64,000 nt of DNA from Bugulina stolonifera (taxonomy: Eukaryota > Bryozoa > Gymnolaemata > Cheilostomatida > Bugulidae). The translations under genes were made by a program, and so were the position numbers. The stretch is from assembly GCA_935421135.1 (NCBI GenBank), contig OW285196.1:5189001-5253000 (forward strand), given 5' to 3'. The first letter of the stretch is position 1; every line of letters begins with the position of its first letter. The notes below the pieces were generated by a model. That model was not told where the DNA came from. It worked only from the letters and a program-made list of their open reading frames with translations, and did not search any database. Shown here piece after piece: positions 11,176-24,400 of this stretch.

Positions 11176-13508
11176 GTATGTTTAGTTCACTTTTGCTAAG
11201 ATTATGTATACAACTACACACTACAAATAAAATGTACTTGTACTTTTATTGTACATGTATGGCTGGCACACATGCAACATTGTATTGCAATACTGAGATA
11301 AGCTGATTTCATGCTATGATACAACCACTTTTTTTCAAATAAGGGAAACACTTAGGCTGGATGATTGTAAAACCTTTGTTATTATTGTACCATGTATTTC
11401 ACACCTGACTAGATCCACTTGTGGCTATAAAGGAGATGCAAAACATGTGTAACAAAGAAAAATTCAAAACTGAACTTTATTATAATATTAGGATTTGGCA
11501 TCATATTTAAATAAAATCAATACATGCCTGCTGAATGGGGATTGAACCAATCAGATCACTGGGCACATGCCACAAGTGTCACAGTTATAACAATAGAATA
11601 TATAATGAGTGCTCTAAGTGAGCTGGTGACAGATGCTTTTCATAGCCTCACAATACCAGTATTATAAATTATAGCTCTGGTGTTACACATGGAGTGATTG
11701 ACAGGCTGGTGGTGGTGGACACATAATATATAGAAGTCTTGCAAAGGTAAACAATAAATATTATGTAATGATAATTTAGTATACAATATTATTTGTAACT
11801 TTTTTGCCAAGTTGCAATTGCAATTGTTTGCAATGTCGATAAATTCTCCATCAAAAGGGGTAGATATTTTTGTACTTATTGTATATTTCTTGTGATACGA
11901 TAAAATTAATAGTGATACTTTCAGCAGCAGAAATTCAGCCAATGTGTCAGATTAAACCACAATGTTTGTGATTGTAGCTAATTCAACCAACGCCAAACAC
12001 AGCCAGGAGCTTGGGTTTGAATGCTCCTGGTAGAGTGGGTATAACAGTCTGTAGTGTGTGTAGTGTGTGTAGTGTGTGTAGTGTGTGTAGTGTGTGTAGT
12101 GTGTGTAGTGTAATATGTTACTGTAAGTCTACGGTATGGGAATTGGTTCACAAAACTTACACTGTTCTTGTCTAAACCAACTAGACACACATGCATGTAC
12201 AAGTCTTTAGAATTTTCAAGGCCTCGCTGTGACGGTATACATATACTGATGGTGGGATAGGGCTGACTAAAGCAATAGTAATGTCCATCCATGGTAGAGA
12301 TAGACAGAATGCTAAATATATAGCCTAAAGTTACCATCATAATGGGAATAATATTATATAGGAAGGATATTTTACAGGCTTTATACCCAAGACATGTTAT
12401 ATGCTCCCATGTGCACATGACAGTATAGAGAATTGACGACAGTTCGAAATCCCCAATCCCAACCCCCAGATTTCAACTAATTTTATTTTTAATATTACTT
12501 TCTCTATTCAACTATCAATTAATGAAAACTAATTATTTGTGTGTTGTATTCTTTTAAATGTAATCTACACAGTTTCGAACTGTCCAGTTGTGAAATGTCC
12601 CTTTACCCAGCACAGTAAACCCTATGGATGTACTTACATGTACTTACATGTCTCATAGTTTATTTTGCACTAAAATCACAGTTTTCTCTTCCTGGTTCTG
12701 TAAGATTATAATCTTATCTAAATCTAGTTTTATCTCAAGTGGTCACTCACGGGTCACTCTTCTCATGACCAATTCTTTAGTCACATGACCGAAGACCCTC
12801 CCAAAGGCTACCAGAAGTTAGTTGATGGAAGAGGAAACAAAAATGAAGAGTAAATTGTAAAATACTGGAATATTTTCAAAAGACGAATTTTTCCTGAACA
12901 AAAGTTTCCCAGGAAAAGCCCCTGTTATATTAGTGATCAGGACATGCTGATGAGGTAACTCCTGGAACCAGCTGATTCGGTGGACTTTGGTCATCTGTTT
13001 AGATAAGTACTATCTATTAGTGCAGTGAATAAGCCACAGAGGATGTAGCTTCTTTGTACATACAATGTACACAGCAGCCATGATGTACATTATTATGTAG
13101 TATGCCCCCTAATTAGTGTACTTGATCAAGATAGAGACATGTTTACACTCATTACTTTATGGGGATACAAATATACAGGGTGTATGTAGTACACTTATAT
13201 AGCACACAACTTGCAGTGACAATTCAAAGATTTGCTTGACGAAATTTTATGTTCTGTATGACATAATCTACTGTTTCCATCACAGAATACTAAACAGGAA
13301 ATACTAGGTAGGGCCTACCTATTCCTGATTTTGTTATTACCTTAAAGTGATTTCTCTATTATCTTGCATATTATACTTATTTGTAGGTGTTGCTTCTAGT
13401 CCTTGTATTAATTAATTAATAATTTGGTGTATTGTTGAATTAGTGAACTTTAGATATAATGTAATATGCACTATACTGTACAGCTACTTTTTACATGTAA
13501 ATATTACC
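11176..13508. other. Repeat-rich intergenic region
   Basis: No gene is recognised. An array of the 9-bp unit TAGTGTGTG lies at 12050-12112. A dispersed element related to 17802-18107 lies at 12439-12607 on the opposite strand. An antisense open frame at 11978-12418 reads through the 9-bp array as Thr/His repeats and is judged non-coding. Confidence 0.5.
12439..12607 (-). repeat. Partial copy of the 17.8-kb dispersed element
   Basis: The reverse complement shares GTAGATTACAT, TAGTTGAA and CTGGGGGTTGGG blocks, in the same order, with the element at 17802-18107. Confidence 0.6.
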
Positions 13509-13680
13509 AATAATTTATTGTATTACAAGTAAATATTACATGCAATACAATAATTTATTGTATTACAAGTAAATATTACATGCAATACAATAAATTATTG
13601 TATTACAAGTAAATATTACATGCAATACAATAATTTATTGTATTACAAGTAAATATTACATGTAACACAATAATTTATTC
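13509..13680. repeat. Minisatellite, 40-bp unit
   Basis: Four near-identical copies of a unit containing AATAATTTATTGTATTACAA followed by GTAAATATTACATGCAATAC. The unit is itself partly palindromic (TTGTATT...AATACAA). Confidence 0.9.
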
Positions 13681-13719
13681 TCTGCTTATTACCTGAAAAG
13701 CTGAAATGTTTAGCCGAAC

Positions 13720-14000
13720 ACAGTTTGCTAATCCTGGAGCATTTTGCAAAAGATACATGTATTTAGCTTTAGCAGTTAAAACATACTTGAGCATTGGAAA
13801 CAAGTTTAGCTAAACTGTATGTTAAACCCTATTTACACACAGTACAAAACTACAGCTGACTCCTATATAGTGCAGTAAGCCCACCTGTGAGCTTGTTAAA
13901 AAGATTAGGCTACTACTCTATGTTACAGCAAATATTTACTGCTTTTTAAATACTTCAGATAATTTTTTAAAAGTATGGTTTGTTTAAACCAGTAATTATA
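13720..14000 (+). repeat. Dispersed repeat, copy 2
   Basis: Same element as 5610-6010, with matching blocks TTTGCTAATCCTGGAGCA, ACTCCTATATAGTGCAGTAA and GTTTAAACCAG in order. Confidence 0.6.
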
Positions 14001-14917
14001 TAAAATGCTCGTGTGATGAGTTGGGTTTACTTTCTATTGCTTTACATGCTCCCATGTTGAGCACTCAAAAACTTCCTCTAACAAGCAAGCAAAAATTTGC
14101 CTGCTGCGTGGAACCAGTATAACCAATGTTAGACACTGTCTTCGGAAACTAAATACACCACAGTCACTTAGTAGATACACACAGTAGCCTACATAATCAG
14201 TACATGACCAAAGATCATTTCAGGATATATTAAAATACAGCATTGAATCTTATCTGCCTATACAAGTTTATTTGCACTAAGCAATTTAATTAATTAATTA
14301 AATTAAAACAAATTGAATGAAACAGCTTCTGAGAGTTAGGTAACACGTCTTTATCCATGCAGTTGGAACATGTACATGTACATATACCGGTGTTGCTCAC
14401 CTATTTATTATATACATGTACTTGATCAGCAACTACTGTATTAGACCAAATAAGCATCCAACTCTTTTTGTTTTATGCATGCCGATAACCTTTTACCAGA
14501 ACCAGTGACATATCATAGTTAATGTCTAATTCTAATGATAACTTTGGCCTACACTAAGGTGGTACTCAGGCTTACAGGTCTACATGTAGGTACTACCTTT
14601 AGTGTCAGGTGAATGACAGTATAAACGAAAAAATGATATTCTTTTGGTGTTATTGGTGATATAATGCAATTTACCCATACCCATAGGAGGTTTAGATGAG
14701 TTCTGGATCGAATTTGGAATCGCAAAACTAATAACCATGTTGTAGGTTTTGGTGCTGCAGTTGCACAATTCGTCTCTTGCACACCTAGCCGGGAGTCTCA
14801 CTGACACTAGACCTTGTTAGGTATAGGGTAACATCCATCATGACCACAAAGGTAGTTTGTACTTTTGTTACTCCGCTACTATAATTGATATTGATGTTAC
14901 TTTTGAATTTGCTACAG
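14001..14917. other. Upstream region of the RING gene
   Basis: No coding sequence is recognised. An acceptor-like TTGCTACAG at 14909-14917 lies 12 bases before the chosen ATG, so a non-coding first exon probably lies upstream; its position and promoter are not resolved. Confidence 0.4.
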
Positions 14918-14929
14918 GAACATACAAGC

Positions 14930-17900
14930 ATGGCAGTCAGCCCAGTTCCCTCAAGTACAAGGCATGCATATACAGGAGAAGACAACTTGTGTTTTGCCTT
15001 GAAGGAAGTGTGTACGAATGAAGACCTCACTTGTGCTGTATGCTTAGATATATTTAACTGGCCGAAGACCCTGCCCTGTGGTCACTCATTCTGCAATGAA
15101 TGCTTAGACAGGATTATACAGGTACAGTTCCACTATAGAGCTTCATTAGCTTCTTCTACACAATTGTAAGCTTAGACTTGAACAATTACCCATGATACAA
15201 TTTATTCAACTGGTGTTCTTGCAACCTCTAGGCCGAAAACGATATTGACCTGTGATTTTGTTTGGTTGAAGGAAACCATCCCTAGCTCATTGGCACACCC
15301 AGGTCTCTCGCACAAAAATGAGGATTCCGTTTTTGACCCAGGCCGGTGTTTTCTTGACCATGTGATAGAAGTGGGCCAGAAAATTCTTGAGAAAGTTTGC
15401 CTGTGCCTGAAATTTAGGTCGCAAAGACACTAAATGTAATAATATGAATTGCTAATTCTGTATTATCTATATTGGCTATAATTGTAATCGTTAATAAAAA
15501 ATGTTTGCCTTGGTTAACGAAGAAAAAACTGTAGATATCATGTTAACTCAGATTACGACCAGTCGATACAATAATAAAAATATAATCTCACGGTAAAAAG
15601 ATGATGTTATAATAGGTCCATACGATAAGTCTATCACTGTGGTATGTAGTGTACATGTGTACATTCTTGTGTAGGCCTATTGATTTACCATAAATATTGT
15701 ACATGGCTTAGTGCAGGAGGATAGCATGTACAATTATATAATAATATATAGGTATTACTTGTAGGCTGTTTCTCATTGGATGAACCAAATATTCTTGTAC
15801 ATGTACCTTAATTTATTTAGTATTATTATAATACATGTAGGTTTAATTATAGGTATATAGTATAATTATAATAGGTTTAGATTATGTAATAAAGATATGA
15901 ATATTTATATGTATGTATTATCATGACATCATCTTATATTATTATATTAAGATGTTAGTTACATACAATTGGTATATGAATATAATATTATTCATAAGAA
16001 AGAGGAGGAATTAGGTCTATTACCATTGTCAAAGAGGTAAATATCTGTAAGGGTTATGCTACAGGATACTGGTATATACATTGTATAATAGATTATATTC
16101 AACATGACCACGCCAATTTAGAGATGTACCAGTGAATAAACTCAATGAAAGCTGGTAAATATCAAACATGAAAGTTTATCACTGTAGATGTAAACTAAAA
16201 ATAATACTCTTCAGTATACTGAGTGAAATTGATACCTCATTGTTAGCTTATTACATAGAGTCTTATAACAATGTGAACAACACATTAGCCTGTCTTATAA
16301 GTTATAAAACACCTAATGTGTTGTTCACATTGTCACTCATGGCTAGCGACCAAGCTGCAAGCTAACCACAATAGTAACATAGAGTGCTATGGTACTGTTA
16401 GCACTCATTGACCTTGTAGGTCGCTCACAGCAGTGCCCCACTCTAACTTACTATTGTGGTTAGTTAGCAGCTTGGTCGCTAAAGTCAAGTGAAAATGAGT
16501 GAAAATGCACACATCAGCCTCGGTTTTTGAGCTTTTGTTATTAATTGTTGGTGCAGCCCTAATTGGGTGAGATGTAAGATATTCACAGGTTTATATTTAT
16601 ATGTACATTATAATTGCTGCTTATTCATTCACCATATTATACTATATCAGCCAGTAGATTCTGGTAGACTACCACAACTACTTCATAGTATTACTACGAC
16701 TTTTACCAATATTACCCATTGCACAGGAGCAAACCAGTATTGTTTGGTTACAGGAATCCAAGAGACTGACAATGTACTGCCCAGCGTGTCGTCACTGCCA
16801 CAGTAGTATTGAGATTCATCAACTGTCCACCAATCAGGCGCTTCATCTTCTGGCAATAGAATCAGCGAGGCAGAGCAGTGAAGTCATTAAAAGACCTACT
16901 ATGACATCAGAGAAAGGGGAGTCCAAACAGTCGAGCTGGGAGGAAGTAATGAGAGATTTGAAGTTAGGAGACTCACAAATAGCCCTGGCTACTAGCATCC
17001 ATACTGCGGGAATATTCGTTAGCGAACCTATCAAGTCAGCAGTGCTGCTACACCCACAGATGGTGTGTCTAAACACAAGCACCACTATCTATTGCTATAA
17101 GCTAACAAAAAACCAGTCTAAGTCCAAGTTATATTGGAAACGAGGTAAGTTCAACATCTCCAGCAATCTATATCTTCCATAAAAGAATGCAATGGGGAAT
17201 CCTCTTGGCTTTTTCGTACTGTAAACTGTATAGTGCGATTATTACCGTAAATCTAAAATGTAGCAAAAAGGAAGGGGTGTCTGGTGTAGGATAGGACAAG
17301 GAGGGAAGGGGGACAAGGAAAGGAGGGAAGGGGACAAGGAAAGGAGGAGAGGCCAAGGAGAGGATGATCACCCACTAGATAGTGACCAGTCATGCAGTAG
17401 CAGACTAGACAACGAGCTTTCCAACCTGACACATGTGCATGTATTTGTTAATCATACAGGTCCAGGATAGACACTGCATATTATGCTGTTCTATCTTTGG
17501 CTGCAAATAGTTTATAAATAATCCACTTGATTTGGTCACCCTCACTGTCCAAGTGTCAAAACTCCATACACATGGTTGCATTGTTGTCAACTAGTATTGT
17601 GGTCAACTTGCATTGTGGTCAACTTGTATTGTGGTCAACTTGTATTGTGTCAACTTGTATTGTGTCAACTTGCATTGTTGTGGTCAAAGGTGTTGTGGTC
17701 AACTTGTGCTGTGGTCAACTTGTATTGTGGTCAGCTACATTATGGTCTTGCCTCTTGTCCATATAGACCAATGCAGCTTCTACTACACTGCATCTTATCT
17801 TTGGAAAAGGGACATTTCGAAAATTTTAGTTAGAAACAGGAAGTTCCGAAAATGTTTATTTAGAAAACACCCATTTCGAAACCCTGTAGATTACATCTAG

Positions 17901-20383
17901 AAGAACACAACTCACAGATAATGAATTATTTTCAGTGTTCTACTAGTAAGTAGCAGTAAAAAAAAAAATATAATATTAAAAGTAAAAAATAGTTGAAAGC
18001 TGGGGGTTGGGGTTTGGAGCTTCTAAATGGTTGCTTTTCAAACGAATGTTTTCGGAATGTTCTGTTTGTAACTGATCTATTTTCGAATAGTCGCAAATTC
18101 CTTTTCCTTGGCTATAATATGAAGATTTACTGTTGATAATTTTTAAAATGTTTAGCAAGTTGTCCCAAGTATTGCATTAGAATCGCGTAAAGTATTAACC
18201 ATCCCTGCTCACTGATAACCTATTCATGTGTATTACAGACTACAAAAATCTAACATCACTGGCAGCATCAGCTAAACAGATATTTGCAACTCAACGTTGT
18301 GAGAAACTATCACTGACGTCACAAGGGTATTCCATCTGGAATGTTCTAGTCTTCAACCACCAAGGGGAGATGATCAAAGTTTTGCCCGCAGGTAAGAACC
18401 TTACCAATCTCCACGCACACTAACTGTTTGATAACAAAATATGAAACTATAGGCCTACTATGTAGCGGAATTTCCAAGACAAATTTTCCTGACTCACAAT
18501 TCCTGGGTTCCAAGCGAGAGCTATCCTTCCACTACAGCAGTGAGCTAGATTTGAGATTCATCACCAATTAGCCTACTAAACTATTGTGCTACACAACTGA
18601 TTGCCGAGTACTACATACCATGCGGCTGCATATGTGCCCCTTATAATCAAAGAGATTCGAGGCAACATTATGTTGATCACAAACTAAACTGTAAACCTCA
18701 AGATAAAAATTTTTCGACTACAGGTTTGGGACAGGACTGCTCTATAACCTCTACATCAACAGGTTTGCTAGCCATAGCTGACACTGGCAGCTATAAACAC
18801 AATGCACAACCTTGTGTCATCTCAATGACAGAGAGAGGAGTAGATAAACGGGTAGTTAAACCAGAGAGATCTTACAGTCGCCTTATTAAACCAACACAGG
18901 CCCTAGGTAAGTGAATGAGTTTATATTATTGGTAAGCGACCTAACCAATTGGTCCATATTCTTCCTAGCCCTGAAAGATTACTTTGATTGAGAGTTGCTA
19001 ATGCACTGTTAGTAAACAATGAGACACAAACCTTTTGGCAAGAGTTGATGGTCTAAAATCTACTTAGCAATAACAGATATACCAAATATGGAGGTTGGTT
19101 AATTGGCCAATCAATTGATCTATCAGATATAGGTCTAATCTATTGAATTTCACTAAATCAAACTATAAATGGTTATATTAAAAAGTAAAGGAGATATATT
19201 GAAAAGTAAGTGCCCCATGGGCTCAGGTACAGTATTATCTACTGGGTCACTCTATTGCTTGAGTGTACTAGATGACCAGTTAGCAGCAAACCTAACAGCC
19301 TCCTGGTGACATAAATAATTTACTAAAGGATAAATGGATGAACGCAAGTGGGCACGACTTGACATTTAGTTCCAACTTTCCGACTTGACACTTAGTTCGA
19401 CTTTCGATTCTTGGAAAGTCTCCAGTTGAATAAAAGATTTTGAATGAAAAATTTGTTACACAGTACCCCCATATGCAATCACAAAAGGGACAACTCCTAT
19501 GGTAAACATCTATGTAATCCTGTAAGGGGTTCCCTTTATGTCAAGTTAAGTTTGACGATTCAGCTAAGGCATGCTGCACTGTGTAAATGTTAGAGCTGGC
19601 CATGGGCATTTTTACTACTTCATTCATCATCCACTACATGTAATTTCTCATGTTACACAATGCACCATTATTGTGATGGTTCTGATGTGAATAGTGTGAA
19701 AACCTTATTTGTGTTTGAAATTTTAAGTGTCAGATACTGAAGCACTTTTGAAGGAAATCAAAGTGGGATGGGATACCAGGTTTCCTGTCGAGTGCTGTGT
19801 AGGCCTACAAGCCATAGAACAAATGACCATATGTATTATCTGTGTATGTGTTATGTGTATGCTATATTACTCGTACATGTTAATGTGGTTCAGCTCTTGA
19901 CTTGGCATATAGCAGAGTGGTGGTCACTCGCAGCTGTCCACCCTGGTGTGTGTGCCGAACTTTGAGTCAGACTGATCCCTACATGTGATTTATGTTTTTA
20001 TAGCCTCCTCAACCAATCGGCTGCTAGTATATGATGCTGGAGATGAACACCTCAAGTCCTATGTGAAATCAACTATCAACACAATGACTCTGACATGGAA
20101 GCAGAAAGTTAAGAATTTTATATCCATGGCAACGCAGGAGATTCAGTCCTGCACTATGACCAAAGATCTCTACAATGAATCAGATCACATCTTAGTGTTT
20201 GTTACCGAAGGAATGGAACTGAGAGAGATGGCATCGGGGAAGTTAGTGCAGAAGGTAGAGCACACATGGTGTAGTAACCTGCCTAGTGAAGTATCTATTC
20301 TAGAAGATACTATAGCCGTTAGCGCAGGTAGAACTGTCCATATATATACTATAGAGAAGAAATCGATCAACCTGCAAATATGA
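14930..20383 (+). CDS. RING-finger protein, TRIM-like, with propeller-like C-terminus (five exons)
   Basis: Exons 14930-15121, 16754-17144, 18239-18391, 18724-18906 and 20004-20383 join in frame (phases 0,1,1,1) to 432 codons plus TGA. Donors are GTACAG, GTAAGT, GTAAGA and GTAAGT; acceptors end CAG or TAG. The N-terminus carries a C3HC4 RING split by intron 1: C35-x2-C38, C50-x-H52-x2-C55-x2-C58, then C73-x2-C76. It is followed by an LSTNQALHLL helix of the kind that often follows TRIM RINGs. No B-box or long coiled coil is seen. The C-terminal 250 residues have alternating strand-like pieces (IWNVLVFNHQGEMIKVL, LLAIADTGS, NRLLVYDAG, DTIAVSAGRTVHIYTI) that resemble NHL or WD-type propeller blades, though too few for a full ring. 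Probable E3 ubiquitin ligase; the substrate is unknown. The ATG was chosen because it follows an acceptor by 12 bases. The gene is convergent with COG6. Confidence 0.8.
16268..16333. repeat. Perfect 21-bp-arm hairpin in RING intron 2
   Basis: The arms at 16268-16288 and 16313-16333 are exact reverse complements (ACAATGTGAACAACACATTA plus G), separated by a 24-nt loop. It could be a tiny palindromic element or a hairpin RNA. Confidence 0.85.
16333..16502. repeat. Second inverted-repeat element in the same intron
   Basis: The 43-nt arms 16344-16386 and 16439-16481, around TAGCGACCAAGCTGC and CCACAATAGTAA, pair with about four mismatches. Outer words TCACTCAT (16333-16340) and ATGAGTGA (16495-16502) also pair. 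MITE-like; no target duplication identified. Confidence 0.7.
17583..17736. repeat. Minisatellite TTGTGGTCAACTTGTA
   Basis: About nine copies of a 15-18-bp unit centred on TATTGTGGTCAACTTG, within a RING-gene intron. The overlapping long frames are repeat artefacts. Confidence 0.85.
17802..18107. mobile_element. MITE-like element with imperfect TIRs
   Basis: The ends GGAAAAGG and CCTTTTCC begin imperfect inverted repeats of roughly 65 bp that share TTCCGAAAA and TTCGAAAA blocks. The interior has a poly(A) run and CTGGGGGTTGGGG. A related partial copy is at 12439-12607. No target duplication is clear. Confidence 0.55.
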
Positions 20384-21488
20384 TTTCCAGACTAACGGAT
20401 AGTGCAGAGAGAACAAAACTCCAATATTCCAACTCAATTTAGTCATTCTAAAATATTAATTAATATTAATTTAAAATATTTTATGCATTTCCATATTCAT
20501 GATATATTACTAACTTGAATATTTTTTAAATTTCCTGTTTTATATTAGGTCAAGCAGATTGATCCCCAGTTTGATCAGTAGACCTATAAGGTACATCTGT
20601 ATTATAGTAAGTATGGCTAGTAAGCACAGCATACTATACAGCTTTTCAATCAAAAGTTTTTAGTCAATTTTCTTTCCACCACTGCTCCTAATAATTTATA
20701 ACAACATGCTACTTATTTTTACTTTATTAAATCAAAATATAATATAAATATGGTTAATAGATGACTATGTTGCATTAATTATTTTTAAATTGGAAGTTAA
20801 TATAGGCTATCTGATAGCAAAAAGTAGCGAACACTAACTCACAGATTGTGATATACATGATTAATTGTCAGATAAACCGGCTTTGAGTATTGGGAACATC
20901 ATTACCTCATTGGGCAATCCCATTTGCGAAAAATAGTCTATCTACCCATTCCATGACCCAAGCGTGATTTGAAGGCCTTTTATTAAAGATTTATTGTAAA
21001 ATTTATACTAGTTCCGATGACAATTGACATCTCCCATAAAAATAGTATGGGTACCATCATTGTACACATTGGTGCAATGGCACATGTCTTGACTGTGTCC
21101 TAACACTAAATATAACTCAATAGATATCTAGAATAGAACCTGGTACTGAGAGAAATGTTCTATCTAGACCCTGTCAATCACTGACTGTATGGACAATACC
21201 CTACGAAATATTTCTGCTATGTTTCTACATGCATGTTGTATAGCCAGATTGATTGGCAGAGAGTCGATGCTTTGGCACTTGTTTGTATTTACACCTACCC
21301 TGTTGTGTGATGTGGCAATACTGTTCTAGTCGGTCTTAAATTAATTACAAATTGTCTCCTCACGAAATGTGCCACAATCCCGATAATTATCCACTACGCT
21401 ACATCTAAGATATTACATCATATTTATACTTAGCATTTGGTTATATATACTTTTCTACACAAGACTTTTATAGATTAGTGCCACTTAC
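20384..21488. other. Convergent intergenic space between RING gene and COG6
   Basis: AT-rich with no coding exon recognised on either strand. In particular, no further COG6 exon is seen after the intact donor at 21488. Confidence 0.5.
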
Positions 21489-24400
21489 CTTTCCGATGGA
21501 AGTCTCATCTCGGCCTCCCCTCAGTGCCCGCATCTCATCCTCTGTCAGCTGAAACTTGGCTAGGAATGCGTTGGCCACCTTCATTCTGAGATGCAGTTTA
21601 GAGCTACAATACCGTATAGGTTAGGTAGAAGTGAAGTGATGTCAGATTTGTTGAATGTTCAAGTATTTGCAGATGGCAACTTTACACAGAACTAAGTAGC
21701 TTGGAAATTATTGGTACTGGAAGTTCGCAGATTCTACAGCACAGTATTGACTAACGATAAGATTGCAAAGCACATGAATGATTGTGTAGACAGATTACTG
21801 TACTGCTAAATGTCTGATCACATAGTATTGAGCAGGTGTGAGCTACTAGAAAAAGTCCACAGACTGATATCCAATCACTTGTATCTACTCACCAACTCAC
21901 ACCCTTAGTTACTAAGTCAAGATAGCAGATTAGCCCTAAATTCCCTCTTTGAATAGCCATAGATCGACATAACTCTGCCAGCTGTTTGTTGAAAAGTATA
22001 TTAATATTTACTGTACATACTTACTTACCTCTCTGTCTGCAGCTGTGTAGTCTTACCTCTATTTACCTCTCTGTCTGCAGCTGTCTAGCCTTAGCTCTAC
22101 TTACCTCTCCGTCTGCAGCTGTCTAGCCTTAGCTCTATTCATCTCTCCGTCTGCAGCTGTCTAGCCTTAGCTCTACTTACCTCTCCGTCTGCAGCTGTCT
22201 AGCCTTAGCTCTACTTACCTCTCCGTCTGCAGCTGTGTAGCCTTAGCTCTACTTAGCTCTCTGTCTGCAGCTGTGTAGCCTTAGCTCCACTTACCTCTCT
22301 GTCTGCAGCTGTGTAGCCTTAGCTCTACTTACCTCTCCGTCTGCAGCTGTGTAGTCTGATTAATAAGATCTCTAGTCTGAGACTGTGAGGTCTTTAGTCT
22401 GTCTGTCATATCTTTACAGCAGTCATTCATTGCTCTCACATCATCATACACAGAGTCAAGTTGCTGAAAGAGAAATCTTATGCTTGCACAATAATACAAC
22501 ACAACACAAGTTAATACACCATTTCTGGGCAGCAATAGTTCTAGAAGTAACTTGTTTAATTAGCTAACAGTAGCTTAGTTCATATAAAAAAATAAAACAA
22601 TAATCAGGACTAGAAAGTACAGACAGTTTACGTCCATGAGGCCAATAGCATTTTAAACAAAAAGAGATGACAACTCCAAACTTAGAACCAGTCCTAGACT
22701 GCACTCAATGATAACTAGTAACTACTGTCACCAGTTTTTGGCAATCTGAAGTTGTCTTCACTTTGCATTGAGATGAACCATTAAAAAGTTCACATAAAAC
22801 ATTATAATTATATCATCATTGCTATACCAACAAGTCGTCAAATCAAGATTAAGTCATGTAATAACTGATCATTTTACCCATGTAAGTTTCATAAGTCATT
22901 AGTATTGCCTAAAATCCTACTTTATGAGAAAAATAGAGAGATATTTCAGCAAAAGTTGCTGCCTTGTACTAGCTAACAATAACCTACATCCTTGACCTTC
23001 TGGAATGACGCAAGGAACTCCTCATTGATAACCAAACTCCTTTTCTCAATGTCACTGCGAAGATTACGTCTGCTCCTCAGGGTGTTCTCTGTAAAGAATG
23101 TTGACAGAGCTTTCAGAGCCTCCAGTGTATCCTGAAATAGAAATACATAGCCTATAGTGTAATAGGGCTAATCATAGCACGTTGTCGGTGGCAGGTAACT
23201 AAATCTGTAGTGTTAATGACAATATCTCATTGAACTGTTGCCAATTCCTTAGTAGGGCCTGCTAGCAGGTTCAACAGGTCAACTAAAGTATCCAGAACTT
23301 GTAAGTAAAGTCCCTGTTTCCATACAATAGTTACTAGCAGCATTAATAGAGTAAATATATAGTTAGAATTACACGATTTGTCTAAGGATAACATTACTAC
23401 AAATAATGAAAATCACTCAGTGCAAGCACTGACTTAGCTAGCACAGTAAGAATTGTTATGGAATCGTGTAAAATATAAACTACCAAATCTTGAGTTGAGT
23501 ATACATTGATTACCAGATCGAGAATCTGGTTCTCTATTTTTTCAAATATATCTATCCTGGATCTGCTGCTTGGAGAATGTTACAGGATGCTATGAGAGGA
23601 GAGAACCTACTTGAATAAATATAGACTTAACTACGGCAAGTGCTATGTTTCGCCTTGATAAAAAATATGGTAAGTAAGTCAAGAGGAGTTAGGAGAAAAA
23701 AGGTATTGAATGACCAAATCAATCTGAAGTTCCAGTCAAACCAGAATTGACTTAACCTTTGATTAGTTGAGAGAGCCTGCTTCTTATAGCATAAACATGA
23801 GTAAATTAAAGAGAAATAAATTTAAGCCAATTACTAACAATTATTACAGACACAGCTAATTGGATATACAAGAACTCAACTTCCACTGACTATTTCAATT
23901 GATATATTTCGCATTATATATTATTTATGCTATATAATATTAATATTAGTTTATTTCTAGAATTTAATCACATTTTTTATATTACCATTCTGTATTTTTA
24001 TTTATAAATAGTCATGTTTACATCGATGATACAACTTTGTAGCCAATGGCTCTTTAATCTAAATCTTATGACTAAATCTAAATGAATTATAGTTATAAAA
24101 CAATTATTATAATTATTATCTTATGTTAATTAATTAATAGGTCCATAAAATAAAAATAGTTCGGCAATTTGTCGTTTTGCTACATTCCATATCATGCAGG
24201 ATAGGTTAGGTAGAACATGTCCCAAAATGGTAATACAAATGTCTAACAGAAACTTCTACGACAGGCAAAGGAGTTGAATCGATCATCGACTCAAATCAAA
24301 TTCCGGCTGAAGTCAAGAGGTACAACTGAGAGAAAATCTACAGACTGCCTAGTGTTAATTAGGCCATTACCTTATCATTATCTAACCGTGTATCTAATAC

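Noticed and set aside
11978..12418. 146-codon minus-strand open frame with Thr-His repeats
   Set aside because: It is produced by the 9-bp TAGTGTGTG array; there is no splice or domain support.
15245..15433. 62-codon plus-strand frame in RING intron 1
   Set aside because: The RING exons 1 and 2 join directly within the RING motif in phase 0; inserting this piece would break the zinc-binding spacing.
23520..23575. Possible extra COG6 exon reading [15 protein letters not shown] on the minus strand
   Set aside because: It fits the splice consensus only in a phase that cannot join COG6 exons 1 and 2, which already meet cleanly in the conserved LDNDK/LEALKAL region.
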